DNA from: Pomphorhynchus laevis
Lineage: Eukaryota > Acanthocephala > Palaeacanthocephala > Echinorhynchida > Pomphorhynchidae
Direction: 5' to 3'
NCBI GenBank assembly: GCA_012934845.2
Contig: WNNJ02001195.1
Span: 28,661 to 92,660, forward strand
Length of the DNA: 64,000 nucleotides
The notes beneath the pieces were generated by a model that was not told the DNA's origin, ran no database searches, and worked only from the letters and a program-made list of their open reading frames with translations. The translations under genes and the position numbers were made by a program. Positions 12,300-24,300 of this stretch are shown here, in pieces (the stretch's first letter is position 1; each line of letters begins with the position of its first letter).

Positions 12300-13575
12300 T
12301 ATTATTGCATGATATTATTAAAGTATTATTATGACATTTAATAATATTTAACATGTAATATCAAAATGGAACACTTATTTATCAACAAAACAGCAGACAT
12401 AAATAAATTATTAATTTAAATTATTTAAATTAATTAATTTGATGAAAGTCTAATCAAACCATATAAAAATGCTCTTTAAAATATAAAATAAGCGAGCTAT
12501 TAGCAGGACATTTTTTCCGTGACCGTGTCTTTGTTTGATAGTAATAAATAAATTGAGGATGCCCAACTTCACGCTATGATATGTACAAGGAGTATTGCAA
12601 ACTTCATCCACACAGCGATCATCTCAGTAGAAAATTTACATTATTTTTAAACTATCCAGCATTATCGTAACGATAATGTCGGATAGTGTCGTTTATAAAT
12701 TTTGGCTTCTCGGATTTTGATGGTAAATGCGTTAGAGAATTGCTCTACTCTAATGACAAGGAACTTGAAATTGAAGATTTCATTTATCTTAAACAAGAGA
12801 TAGCAAACAACGAGGGGACTATGCTTGCTCTACCATAAAACGATTTTGGAACAACTGACGTATAGCGGCATTGGTATGGCATGTTCGTTTACTTTTTGCA
12901 TCATGTTTAGGATAACGAAAGTCAAAGGAAACCAATACTTTTCTGAATGCTCGTTCGTAGTCTACAAATCGATTAAGGATTGTGAATATGGTATGGCTTA
13001 AAAAGCAATGCGAGTTTTGCTATGATAGTTGGAACAACAGGAAACGTCGTATTCAAATTCATTGGTAATATCGTCGGATGGAAGTTCAAAGGATGACAAA
13101 AATTTCTTCAAGTAGTTTGGAGGGGCAAGATGTAAGATCCCGATGATTTCACAACCTTTTTAAAGGACAAGTTTGTCGACTTCAATTGCCGGTACTCACA
13201 AGAACCTTCATTCAGTATATCTGTATTCCTTATCGACATGAATTCCATTTTTGATATACAATGCGTCCTCACTTTTTCGTGAACAATGATTAACGACACT
13301 GTCTGTGATACCATCATTCAACAATTTAGAAGTAAAAAATTTTCTGTTATAAAAATTAGATTTGCATTCAATTCAAAATGTAAAGGATGTGTTTTAGATG
13401 CCATTAAATTTTATTTTTTAGCGCCTGAAAACAAATTAGAGACTCCAGGATGTGGTTTGTATTAATTGCTACGTCATTGACTACTTATCTATGGCTTTTA
13501 ATTTTTCAAATTTAAAATTAATATTTTATATTATAAATTATATTATATTATAAATTAATTGTTCACTCATATCGG
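12300..13575. other. Unassigned AT-rich sequence
   Basis: No recognised gene. A perfect small palindrome, ATTATCGT-A-ACGATAAT, lies near 12660-12680. The segment 12620-13330 is somewhat less AT-rich and has short open pieces on both strands (for example LKQEIANNEGTMLAL near 12790-12830), but I recognise no family. It may be a decayed transposable element. Confidence 0.35.
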
Positions 13576-13582
13576 ATTACTT

Positions 13583-13740
13583 ATTAGTGGAGAGAGTGAA
13601 GTAAAATATTTATTTAATCGAATTTTCAATAGCCTACTGCTATCATATTCAGGAGTAAAATATTTTTCTCCTGAAGATGATAGCAGTAGGCTATTGAAAA
13701 TTCGATTAAATAAATATTTTACTTCACTCTCTCCACTAAT
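13583..13740. repeat. Long near-perfect inverted repeat (73-bp arms)
   Basis: The arm 13583-13655 is the reverse complement of 13668-13740 with a single mismatch, separated by a 12-nt A/T spacer. It explains two overlapping opposite-strand open frames that share nearly the same sequence. Transcribed, it would fold into a hairpin of about 73 bp. Candidates are a small foldback/MITE-like element or a hairpin RNA locus; no target-site duplication is clear. Confidence 0.85.
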
Positions 13741-14039
13741 TAATAATTTAAAATTAATAAAATCAAAATTCAAAATTATTTTCTTTAAATGTAAAAGAAT
13801 TTCTGCACAATGCAATTTTAGTTTTCAAATGAATTGATGAAGACTTCATGGTTAAAATGAGTTTCACTGTTGTGAAAAACTTCAAAGGATTGTTTTATGG
13901 CTTCTTTTGCGACTGACTGTATTTCTGATTAATTTAGACAACTTTGCGATAATAACCATCAGTATCGTTTGGTAAGCAGAATACACAACACAAAATGGTG
14001 ATAACTGATGACTAGCTGCTTAGTCATTAGATCATAGTT

Positions 14040-14152
14040 TAGTTAATTTATTAAATCGTTTTAAAATCACATTTAGAGGGAACTTTGAATTTCATTCATT
14101 GCATATTCTCGTTACTAAGAACAGTCTAATTCTATTAGATTTAAATATTATT
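14040..14152. repeat. 113-bp direct repeat, copy 1
   Basis: Nearly the same sequence recurs at 15008-15122, about 0.97 kb away, with the core GAGGGAACTTTGAATTTC. The surrounding sequence (about 14200-14340 against 14690-14815) also repeats in more decayed form, so the whole 14.0-15.4 kb stretch looks like an old set of AT-rich repeats. Confidence 0.75.
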
Positions 14153-15007
14153 TTTATTATATTTTTATTTAAGTATCATGTCTTCTTTAAACCATTTGTT
14201 ATACTGAATGAATACTGAATGATCAGCAGCCATTTAAATATTATCAAGAACACTTAGAACTTAAAAAGAACTTTAAATCAAAGTTTTCCTGATCTCCGGT
14301 ACATTGCCATATATTCTACGCATGTATTTCCATCATTTTATTTATTATAAAATGATTAACACGAGGAAAATAATCCTGATATCTATGAAAATCCACAGTA
14401 ATATCATCGATTGTTGGATAAAATGGATTTTCCATTTTATAGTATTTTACTTCTTCAAGATAATTTGTCATTAACGTAGACGATTATTAATTGCACATTT
14501 TGATTTTCTTCTTGGGAAGATCCTTAAGAAAATTGTTAATATTTGTTTACAAATAAAAAGTTGTATTTAAAATGGAATAACGGCATATTTTAATTTTAGA
14601 ATTATTTAATTGAATATTGTATCTAATAGTAAATATTTAACTAATCACTTTGGCATTAGCTAAATGCTAACATTCAACAAAACACATTTGTAACAATGAA
14701 TACTGAATTATCATCGGTCATTTAAAGTATTAAAAATAAGTTTATAACCAAGGACTTTTCTCTGTCTTTGGTGCATTACCAGATATTCTATGCATATTTT
14801 TCATCATTTAAGTTTTTATGATGAACTTAATTTTAAAAAGTAATGTACAAAAATGTATTTAAATGCAATTTCTCGTTGTGCTGTTTCTATATTAAATTAT
14901 AGTACATATTATCATATTATTAATTGATAATTATATAAATTAGTAAGTATGAAGGCTATTTTTAATTCGAATTTTAAAATTAATTTGCAGAAAATACAGT
15001 GTTTTAG

Positions 15008-15122
15008 CTTAGCTAATTTATTGAATCGTTTCAAAATCACATTTAGAGGGAACTTTGAATTTCATTCATTGCATATTCTCGTTACTAAGAACAGTCTAAT
15101 TCTATTAGATTTAAATATTATT
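15008..15122. repeat. 113-bp direct repeat, copy 2
   Basis: Pairs with 14040-14152. The two differ at a few bases near the 5' end and are identical over the central 80 bp or more. Confidence 0.75.
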
Positions 15123-15624
15123 ATAATAAATCTCTCTCTTAAAAAATTATAATAATATTACCAAGTATTATCATAATATAATATATTGAATATATTATCA
15201 TTATATATTTAAAATAAAATTACTTTTAGCAGTTAATTATATGACTTTTGTGTTTTTTTATTTTTACTATGAACTCAATTTAAAAGTAATATACAAAAAT
15301 GTTTTTAAATGTAATGACTCGTTTTGCTATTTATAAATTAAATTTTATTAGATTTAAATATATTTTAATTATATTTTTATAAGATAATATTTATATTATA
15401 TTTTTTATAAAGTACTTTTGTAATTCTGAATTAATACTGAATTATTAGCATTTATTTTTAGAAAAATAAACGTTACTTTTAAGGCGAAAATAAATTTAAT
15501 ATTCTTAAAATAATTTTATAAACAATTTTTTGTTAGAAAATTTAAAAAATTAACTTCAGTTGGTCTATGGAATTGACACAACGGAATGTCATTGTTCTGC
15601 TTATTTTTTGAATGGCTTATCATA

Positions 15625-15765
15625 TGTGTAATAGACCAAGCAGAGACAGAAATGTTTTATCTACGAGAAACTAAAAGTTACAAGAAAAATAGCGTTATAT
15701 ATCGCCCTTTGCGGTCGTGTACAGTTTACATAAATCAGGAAGAATCCTACACAATTCTCTTCACA
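15625..15765. repeat. Terminal direct repeat, left
   Basis: Begins TGTGTAATAGACC and ends TTCACA. Matches 18828-18974 apart from about six substitutions and a 6-bp indel. Because the coding parts lie on -, this is the 3' repeat of the fossil. Confidence 0.75.
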
Positions 15766-18700
15766 TGTCCCCCTGGTCTAAAGACCATTCGTGATCATCT
15801 AGGTATTTTTGCGGACACCGTTCTTCTTGCTGTCGTAAATTCCACCCTTCGTGCCTTGTTTGATTTTAATCACGCTCGTATGAACTTTCAGAAATTTCTT
15901 ATGCACCATTCAAGGATCCGACATGACTCTGGTGGTAAGGCACTTGATTGACTTCCACAATATTGCGGGATTCGTCCATTCCTGTAACGGTACCAACATT
16001 CCACGTTGTAGTACATTTACACTTCGTCGACTTTACATACACTGATTGATTATTGAGTATGTTATCAGTTGACGCATCAGGGTTGTCGTTTAATTCCACC
16101 AACTTTCTCGCGTATGTATATTTTTGGTTGGCCGGAGAGAAATCGTTCGTATGTGCTGCTGCCGAATTGTACCAATATGCGGCCTCTTCTGTTGTAATCT
16201 TTGCTCTGCTGGCTATTTGCTTAATAGTGCGATGAACTCTTTCGACTATATCATTTCCAGAAGGCATGTTGACGCATCGGTACACAACCTTTGTCCCCCA
16301 TTCATTGAGAACCTGAACGAATTCGTTCGAGCGGAATGTCCTACCGTTATCTACTAGAATTTCTTAGGGCCATCCATTTTCGAAGAAGAGTTCGGTAACT
16401 TTGCTGAAAACGTCACTGACACACTCACTTCTCAAATGTTTCCATATAGAGAAACGAGATGGACCGCAATCGATAGCTGTCAGGAATAAGGATCTATTAA
16501 AGTGCGTTACATCCATTGCAACCCTATACCAGTTCTCGCTTACACCCAGATGACCCTTGTTCCAAACGATACGGCTTAGGTCAATTGAATTGCATTGATT
16601 ACACGTTTTGACAATGTTGATTGCATCTTTGTTGGTGAAGGTGAGATCGGGATATGCTCTTCTGGCCCGGAAGAGGGTTCGGTCAGATCCCCAATGATGT
16701 CGTCTGTGGTGATCTCGTAGAATACTTAGACTGTCCCTTCCAGTCTGTGCAACACTGCAGCACTGCACCGAATCGCTTAACCAATACTTGGGAACTCTAG
16801 TCAATTCATCAGCTTTATTACGAGTTCCTTGTAGTGCTCTGTAGACAACTCTAATCCACATTCTTTACATAAATCGGACAGCAACGACAATCTTCTACGT
16901 ATCAGTCCTGCACTAAGTCCACCAACTTTTATGGGTTTATCCTTCGTTAATAAGAAACGTATCCAAACACACACTGATGCCGAATCTGACTTGATACGAA
17001 TTTTCTCTATCTTCCATTGTAGAGCCAGATTAACCCATTTAACCACCGCTTCGAGTTCCTCTATATTGATGTGGTGAGCATCGTCTTTCTTACGAAGCCA
17101 TGCTGCGTCTTCGACGACTTCACCATCTATCTCCATGCATGCTCCTATATCGATCGAACTCGCATCACACCGGAGCGTAGCGTTACGCCGATTACTCACA
17201 ACCCAATTACCTCCAACAGGATCATTTTGTTTCAATCGCTCCTTGAGTTTCTTTAACTTCAAAATTGTCGCGTCAGCGATGTCTTGATCCCAATTGTTGG
17301 AACTTTCTGTACGTTCGAGAAAACTGGTCCATGTCTTGAGCCATCGGCAGACTGGGTAGTGGCCTATATCAACTGCCCAATGCTGAATACAGCTGCCACT
17401 TCTACTTGACGTCATTGGGTTCAAATTCGAGCGGTGTCCTCTGCCAAACTATGCGTCCACGGTCCTTGTAGAGTTGCATTCCAAGTACGTTCGAATCACA
17501 GCCATCATTGGGATGCAATGAGACGCGTTCGATTATGTATACGTCATCCAACCGTTATTGATCCATTTCTTTATTTCAACATAAAATTTTTCCTGGGCAG
17601 CCACCAGGACTTTATAGAGAGGAATTTTGTTTTGTAGCGTTGGTGCCTTGTTCTTCCACCTCCACCAACTGTCCAATGACCGTTTTTGAACTTAGCCTCG
17701 AAATCTGAGTCTTTTATCTCCATTTCATTACTTGACACTGCACAAGCGTACGCTCTGCTGACATCATGCGCTATTCTTAAATCTTTGGTAACTGTAATGC
17801 CGCCTAATTGCTATATAACATCCAGGCCCAACAAGACGTCGACTCCATGAAGCATTCTGTTCGACAAGAGGCATTGTGTTCGCAGTTTCCGACCATTAAT
17901 ATCTAAGTCAACCCAGGCTTGATCGCATCGAATACGCGTGCCGTCCATCATTGTAACATCTACACTTTTGCCGTTGGATTTACCGGATTGCCATTGGTTA
18001 TTGCGTAATACAGTAATCGAGCAACCTGTATCCACCATTGCCAGATATCTTCTTCCATTGACCATCACCGGCATTCGTAACGTGCCTGTCATTGCCTGAC
18101 AAGGGTCCGACACTGTACAAATCAGACCCCCTTTGCTAGTTTTTTGGCTTGCCTCGACAAAATCGGCTGATATGGCCCAACTTTCCGCACCGGTAGCAGA
18201 CAATGTCTTTGTTGCGATTGGCGTAACTTCGTTTCCATGCGGGTTTTTCCTCCTTCACTGCTGCAGAGCAAGTTTCATCTGATTCCGACTTGTTCTCATT
18301 CTGATCCGTGCCCGATCGGCGCACGTAACATGAGCTTATTGCTTGCACGAAAGTATGTGCAGTGACGATTAACTGTTCGGTCTGAGGGTATCGAAGTCCG
18401 GATTAGCTCTGATTGAAGCCTGCACGCTCTCAGGCAGACCATTCACGAATCACAGTGCTGCAATGTCCTGTCACCATTCACGATTCTATTGCTGGATTTC
18501 GCCACGTTTGCCATAAATTCGGCCATTGCCATCCGCCCGTCCCATCTCATTGAAACCATCGCCTTGTAAGCTTCGAACTTGGTTTTGCCAAAAGCGGAGC
18601 GTAGTCGTTCGACTAATTTCACGATATCACTCTGAACGTCCTCAGGAAATAAGTCGTAAACATCGAACGCTCCTCCATGCAGAAATAGTGGAAGTATTTT

Positions 18701-18827
18701 ACGCGGCTCCTTGATCTCTTGAATCTTAGTCGCAAATTCGAACTTACGAATCCACTCGTCGACTCCCGTGCTTCCATCGTATTTCTCCAGTACCTCATTG
18801 AGCTTGAAGATCATAGCCGAAATAGCT

Positions 18828-18974
18828 TGTGTAATAGACCCAGCAGAGATAGAAACAATAATGTTTTATCTACGAGAAACTAAAAGTTACAAGAAAAATA
18901 GCGTTATATATCGCCCTTTGCGTTCGTTTAGAGTTTACATGAATCAGGAAGAATCCTACACAATTCTCTTCACA
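18828..18974. repeat. Terminal direct repeat, right
   Basis: The partner of 15625-15765 and the 5' repeat of the - strand fossil. The gag-like frame begins only some 14 bp from its inner edge, which leaves unusually little leader for an LTR element. Confidence 0.75.
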
Positions 18975-18979
18975 TCCTA

Positions 18980-19870
18980 CATCCGGTTGTTAATAATATT
19001 AAATATTAATATTATTATATATTTAGAATTGTAGATTCTAATTCAAGTCAGTATTCACTTCCAAATTCCCAGATTCATATTCCTTGCTTCCTGTTTTCGG
19101 ATACTCAGATCATTTCGCCCGTTTTTGTATCATGCTTTTGCATGTTACAGTTGATTTTAAGCTCCATTTTCATTCGAAAATTATGTTGCTTATTTTATGA
19201 TTAAAACTCGTTTCATGGGCACACGCTAATCACGCTCGATTACCATCTAGTCACTCTATAATTTCCTACTTATTTGAAACTTCATTTTTCTACGAATATC
19301 TTTATACTGGATCCTTGAAACTACTTTGGCTAGATATTTGGTCTGAACGTGACCCTCTTTTTTATAAATTGTAATCAGTTGCCTTTTAATTCAGGAAGCG
19401 TATATATTTTAGCGTTCTGAATCTTTGTTAGATATTTCCGCAAAAAATTCAGCAATTTCGAAAATGTAATCTGACAGTTGTTGATTTCAGAACGGAAATT
19501 TTATTAAATTGAAGATTGATTATCTTTCAGGTCTAATTTAAAATCAGAAATGATTGGAACTAAATTTCTGTAAGGTTAATAAATTAGTCCATATTTAAGT
19601 GAACTTTTACGATAGCTGAAAATATTGATGGATTAAATATTAATATTGATTAATTCATCTTTTCATTGCAATTCAAAGCTAAATTTAGATTGAAATTTAT
19701 TCATATATTCATATATTATTTTCATAGCACGTCCTTTTCAATGCCGTGCTTCAACCGCCAAATCCGATTCCATTTTAACAATTTTACTAATTTATCTGTA
19801 TGACTTTAACTTTTTTGTTAGCCAGTAAAAGCATGTAGCTGTCACGCATGTGCCATTATATATAATGAAA
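18980..19870. other. AT-rich stretch, nothing recognised
   Basis: No ORF of note, no hairpin and no family match that I can support. Confidence 0.4.
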
Positions 19871-19872
19871 AA

Positions 19873-20036
19873 GTTGATTGAATCTGCCGGTCAGGAGCCG
19901 TCATGGTTACGATCTTACAATTAAATTTAAAAAAGCTTTCCGAGATAATAACATACAATTTATTCGACCTGAGGAAGACTTCTAGAGGGTTGAAACGTTG
20001 TCAATGATAATTTTCAGTATATTTGTCAGTTTCTTT
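19873..20036 (+). repeat. Dispersed repeat with hammerhead-like core, copy 1
   Basis: Begins GTTGATTGAATCTGCCGGTC and shares GTCAGGAGCCGTCATGG, then AGATAATAACATACAATTTA, with 20677-20868. It contains CTGAGGA (19969-19975), a short spacer, then GAAAC (19992-19996) followed by GTTGTC. This is the order CUGANGA / helix II / GAAA / UH of a hammerhead ribozyme. Penelope-like elements, fragments of which occur elsewhere here, are known to carry minimal hammerheads. Helix II is weak in this copy. Confidence 0.5.
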
Positions 20037-20164
20037 TGAAATATTATTAAAAATAAATTTAAACTATTAATCTTAAAATTTTATGAATTAGTATTTTATG
20101 GATTAATCTTAAAAATAAACAATATGCTTTGTATTTGAATAGGATACACTTGATAATTAAATTT

Positions 20165-20280
20165 TATCAGAGGAAATACTTCATTAGAATGTATTTGGCT
20201 CCGTTGCTACGTCGGGTCGATGAATAGAGTCGAAAATCTGATAACATAGCAGTTAGTCCCGATGGCCTCTATTCCTTATT
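20165..20280 (+). repeat. Unnamed dispersed repeat family, copy 1
   Basis: Shares the phrases TCAGAGGAAATAC, TTTGGC.CCGTTGCTA, GGGTCGA.GAATAG and CTGATAACATAGCAGTT with copies at 34535, 37870, 40690 and 43080. Length about 120-170 bp, no coding potential, and I cannot see a tRNA-like promoter. Confidence 0.6.
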
Positions 20281-20310
20281 CAACCCTTATGCGAATACAT
20301 CGTATTCGAA

Positions 20311-20548
20311 TGCTTATTCGACCAATACTTATTCGACCAATACTTATTCGACCAATACTTATTCGACCAATACTTATTTGACCAATACTTATTCGACCAA
20401 TACTTATCCGACCAATGCTTATTCGACCAATACTTATTCGACCAATACTTATTCGACCAATACTTATTCGACCAATACTTATTCGACCAATACTTATTCG
20501 ACCAATACTTATTCGACCAATACTTATTCGACCAATGCTTATTCGTCC
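20311..20548. repeat. 15-bp minisatellite, about 16 units
   Basis: The unit TTATTCGACCAATAC is repeated head to tail with rare substitutions (for example TTTGACC, TTATCCG, AATGC). Because 15 is divisible by three, the array is open in one frame and would encode repeats of Thr-Asn-(Thr/Ala)-Tyr-Ser. With no gene context I treat it as non-coding. Confidence 0.9.
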
Positions 20549-20676
20549 CTTATTCGAATAATAAATTTCGTTATTTATTAGTCAATTTATAAAAAATAAT
20601 TTTTATAAATTTTAATAATAAATTTTAATATTCAGTTAGCTGATGTGATGTATTTCATAAGAAATATCATGAACAA

Positions 20677-20868
20677 GTTGATTGAATCTGCTGGTCAGGA
20701 GCCGTCATGGATACGATGACGGCTCCTGGATGATAAATTTCATATAATGAAATTTTTAAAAAAGTTTCTGAGATAATAACATACAATTTATTCGACGTGA
20801 GGAAGACCCCTCGAGGGTTGAAGCGTTGTAAATAATAATTTTCGGTATATTTGTCAGTTTATTTCAAT
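20677..20868 (+). repeat. Dispersed repeat with hammerhead-like core, copy 2
   Basis: Same family as 19873-20036. It contains a perfect 13-bp hairpin (20696-20708 against 20716-20728, CAGGAGCCGTCAT). Its core is GTGAGGA, then ACCCCTCGAGGGT (a clean helix II, ACCC with GGGT), then TGAAGCG in place of GAAACG. The catalytic bases are therefore damaged while the helix is better than in copy 1. Confidence 0.55.
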
Positions 20869-20920
20869 ATATAAATCTGTTGTTTGTTAGTTAGTGGACT
20901 TGTAAGCGTGCAGATAGACA

Positions 20921-20996
20921 GTTGATTGAATCTGCCGGTCAGGAGCCGTCATGGATACGATCACATAATGAAATTTTCAAAATAAACTGACAAATA
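20921..20996 (+). repeat. Dispersed repeat, truncated copy 3
   Basis: Matches the first 50 or so bases of the copies at 19873 and 20677 (GTTGATTGAATCTGCCGGTC, GGAGCCGTCATGGATACGAT). It then breaks off before the hammerhead-like part. Confidence 0.6.
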
Positions 20997-21341
20997 GACC
21001 AAAGCCATTGTGTCTCGATTACAAATGATTTCATTTTTGAGTTCTATTAGCAGGAACCTATTACAGTATATTATTTATTTCTTATATGTATTATAAATTA
21101 TTAATCTATTCATTTATCTATTATGTATTATATATGTTATGCATAATATTTATATGGATCAATAAATTGCGACGAATTTATTTTGAAATTTTCCTATTCT
21201 TCCATATCAACTATTCTACTATCTGATATTAATACTAATTATATAAATATCAGTTTGCAATTATAATAATTGAAAGACCTCTTAATATAATCGTAATTTA
21301 TATGAGTTGAATTCTATGCATTTTTTTAAAATTTAAAACAG

Positions 21342-24300
21342 GTCAAATTTGTTTACAAAGCAACGCACTGATGCTATTGTTAAATCGAGTGAATTCATGG
21401 AAGCTAAACGATTGGAGGATTTGGCTTTAAAAAATGCCCTAGGAATCGTTATACCAGAAAGTAAATTTTTCGTGGCTTAAATCACATTCAAATAAAATAA
21501 TTTTTAGCTATTGAAGATTCCACATATCAAGAACAACGAAATAATGGTAATATACCTCCTTAATTCTTTGAATATATACATTACATATATTTTGTTGAGA
21601 TATTTCCGGACATCTTCGACTAACTTGTATTTTAGCTGGCTGCATAATAGCTTCAGCTATCAGGTCGCATTACGACAGAAAACATGCTGTCCAGACAACT
21701 CCACAGAGCGGGACTCATCAGTGGACGTCTCTGTATCATTGTTGTTATCATAATAGCTGAAGCTACATAATATTATGAAACTACATAATAGTTTCAGCTG
21801 ATAGCTAAAGCTATTATGTATCCAACTAAAATACAAGTTAGTCGAAGTGGTCTGGAAATATCTCAACAAAATAAAATTCAACCGACTACCAAGAAGACGA
21901 TTTCAATGACTCATTTCAATCTGATGGAGGACCACCATGTGTATCGTCAATATAGTGCATGCTGAGGGACGAAACAACGATGATACAGAGACGTCCACTG
22001 ATGAGTCCCGCTCTGTGGAGTTGTCTGGACAGCATGCTTTCTGTCGTAATGCGACCTGATAGCTGAAGCTATTATGTAGCCAACTAAAATACAAGTTAGT
22101 CGAAGAGGTCCGGAAATATCTCAACAAAATGAAATTCAACCGACTACCAAGAAGACGATTTCAATGACTCATTACATATATTATTACAGGAACGAAGAAG
22201 AAAATATCCTTAATTTGATTTTAATTTTATCTTGTTTTATGATTCTTTTTTTCTTTCTTTTTGTTGTTTTAAAATGTGTGTAAAATTTTAGTGTATGATT
22301 GTTTTGTTTCTCGGTATTTTCTTTTTCTTTTAAGTAGAAATGCGGGGCACATCAATGCTTGTATTTTTGTATAAATGTTGGAAACACGGAGGAAACAAAT
22401 TGTGAAACATTTTTTTGTAATCTTGATGATGACAGCAGGAGCTATTGAAATATAGAATTTTGAATTTTTATCAAATAAAGGATATTTTCTTTTTCGTTCC
22501 TATAATAATATATATTTGAAATGGAAGAAGATTGTGGGTTTAGTATTTATTATTTACATTACAATATCGCTTTCGGTATATTGTTTTAAAAATCCATTTT
22601 CAAATCGTATATTTCAATAAATACACCATTTTATAAAAGCTCTTTTGACTAAATAAAATCGTTCTTACATGATTTGCCCAAATTCTTAGCTTTTTGATAT
22701 ACCACCGTTAATGAAATTTCTTTAATAAATCGAATAATTTCTAATCATTAAGCCAATCAAAAACATTATATCAACTAGTATTTTATATATATTTATATAT
22801 AAATATTATATAAATATAATATATTATATAATAACATGTTATTGTTAAAGTAAAGTAAAAATTACGCCACTGTTTGATTGAGCCTTTATTTAATACTTTG
22901 ATTATGATAATATTTTAACTACAGAGAGTATATATCATTAAATATAATTTTAAAATATAAATATAAAATTATATATGATTATGATGATTCGATGATTTAT
23001 ACGACGATGGTGTTATCAAGTTTTATTTATTAGAGTTAATAAAGGCTTCTGATGGCTCTATTATCGAGTTATTTCCTGTTTGTTTGCAATAAACAAATTA
23101 TAGTCACCGATAAACGAATAAGCAAAATATCATAGGAATTTAAATAAATTCAAAATATTATAGGAATACTCCATAGCAAAGCGTTTTTATTTTGAGAATA
23201 GCCTACGTTTAATATCCTTTTCACATTTTTGATGAATAATAAAGTTTATATGAATAAAATACTTAAACTAATACTGAAAGGTAATCGAAATTAATTCTGG
23301 TATTCATTAATAAAATTCATTAAATTCATTAATAAATGTATAGATAACATAAATATAGGTAGACATTTAAATAATTCTAAAAGTAAAGAAATAATAGGAT
23401 CAGATCTAAATAAATAGATATTTATAAATAGATAAATGTACAAGTGATACATTAAGTTGTATAATAGACAGTTATTGTAATACAAAATACTATAATCGTA
23501 CAATAAATGTTAATAATGACAATAAAAAATATACACTGACCATAAAATTTATTAATAAACGTATAGATAATATAAATATAGGTAGACTTTTAAATAATTC
23601 TAAAAGTAAAGAAATAATAGGGTCAGATTTAAGTAAATATATTCCTAAAATAAGGTATAAACTCCTACCACCATTAGGACGAAAAATTTGTAATTATAAC
23701 AAAGAATTAAAATCAATATGTAAAGATAATATTAGAAACATAATGGAAACAGAATGCAATTGTAAAAGTCTTAGTTTTGATAAAATAAATGAACATATAT
23801 GTACCCATAATCTAGAATTAATTGAAAATTGTGAATTAATGAAAATGTTATCAAAAGTGTATAAATTATAAATATAGATTAAAATAGATTATTTTTTTTA
23901 AAATTAATTTAAAAAAACGAACACTGACTTGTATCGGTGACTTCGTAATATTGTTGACAAACCATGTTTTGATGTGTTTGACGGGCATATTTGCGGGAAC
24001 CCTTTGTATGTTCGTAACCAATTTATTTATTAAAAAAAATTAATAATAACAACGACAAAATTAAAATTTACAATTCGTTATATAACGACTTAAACGCTTA
24101 CTTTGGTAAGCTGATTAATAGTGAAAGCTCGAATATATCTAAGATAAAAATTTGGAAATATTATATATTTGATAAAATTAAAAATAAAATGAAAATAACA
24201 AACAATTATAAAATGAAAGATAAAATTAATAAAGATATGTATACAGAACTTACTAAATTAAAGGATAACTATATAATAACAACTATTGATAAAGCTAGTA

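Larger units (their letters stand above)
15625..18974 (-). mobile_element. LTR retrotransposon fossil (Ty3/gypsy-like), on -
   Basis: Direct repeats of about 141-147 bp bound the element (15625-15765 and 18828-18974), with TG...CA ends. Parts recognised on -, from right to left, are: a gag-like protein (about 18814-18443); a CCHC zinc knuckle CYRCGKLGHISRFC (near 18190); an aspartic protease with VDTGCS (near 18040); an RNase H (about 17200-16900, LRCDASSIDIGACMEIDG); and a zinc-binding plus integrase region (about 16800-15900). The RNase H/integrase style resembles gypsy-related elements common in invertebrates. The element is broken, with several breaks. The end repeats differ by roughly 4% plus a small indel, suggesting a moderately old insertion. 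No target-site duplication is obvious. Confidence 0.75.

Noticed and set aside
13559-13837. Two antiparallel open frames of 92 and 82 codons
   Set aside because: They are the two readings of one inverted repeat and share their sequence by symmetry.
15586-15951. Plus-strand open frame of 121 codons at the left end of the LTR fossil
   Set aside because: It runs through the terminal repeat and antisense to the fossil's coding parts; a similar reading appears in the other repeat. Not a gene.
20311-20548. CRISPR-like array
   Set aside because: Units are contiguous 15-mers without spacers, in a eukaryotic context.
20378-20581. Open frame with Thr-Asn-Thr-Tyr-Ser repeats as a protein gene
   Set aside because: It is entirely the 15-bp minisatellite read in frame; no start context, no flanking coding sequence.
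21985-22010. CTGATGAGTCCC as a complete functional hammerhead ribozyme
   Set aside because: The GAAA part lies before, not after, the core in this copy. The 23 nt between GAAA and CTGATGA cannot form both remaining helices, and the other copy lacks GAAAC. Kept only as a structured-element observation.
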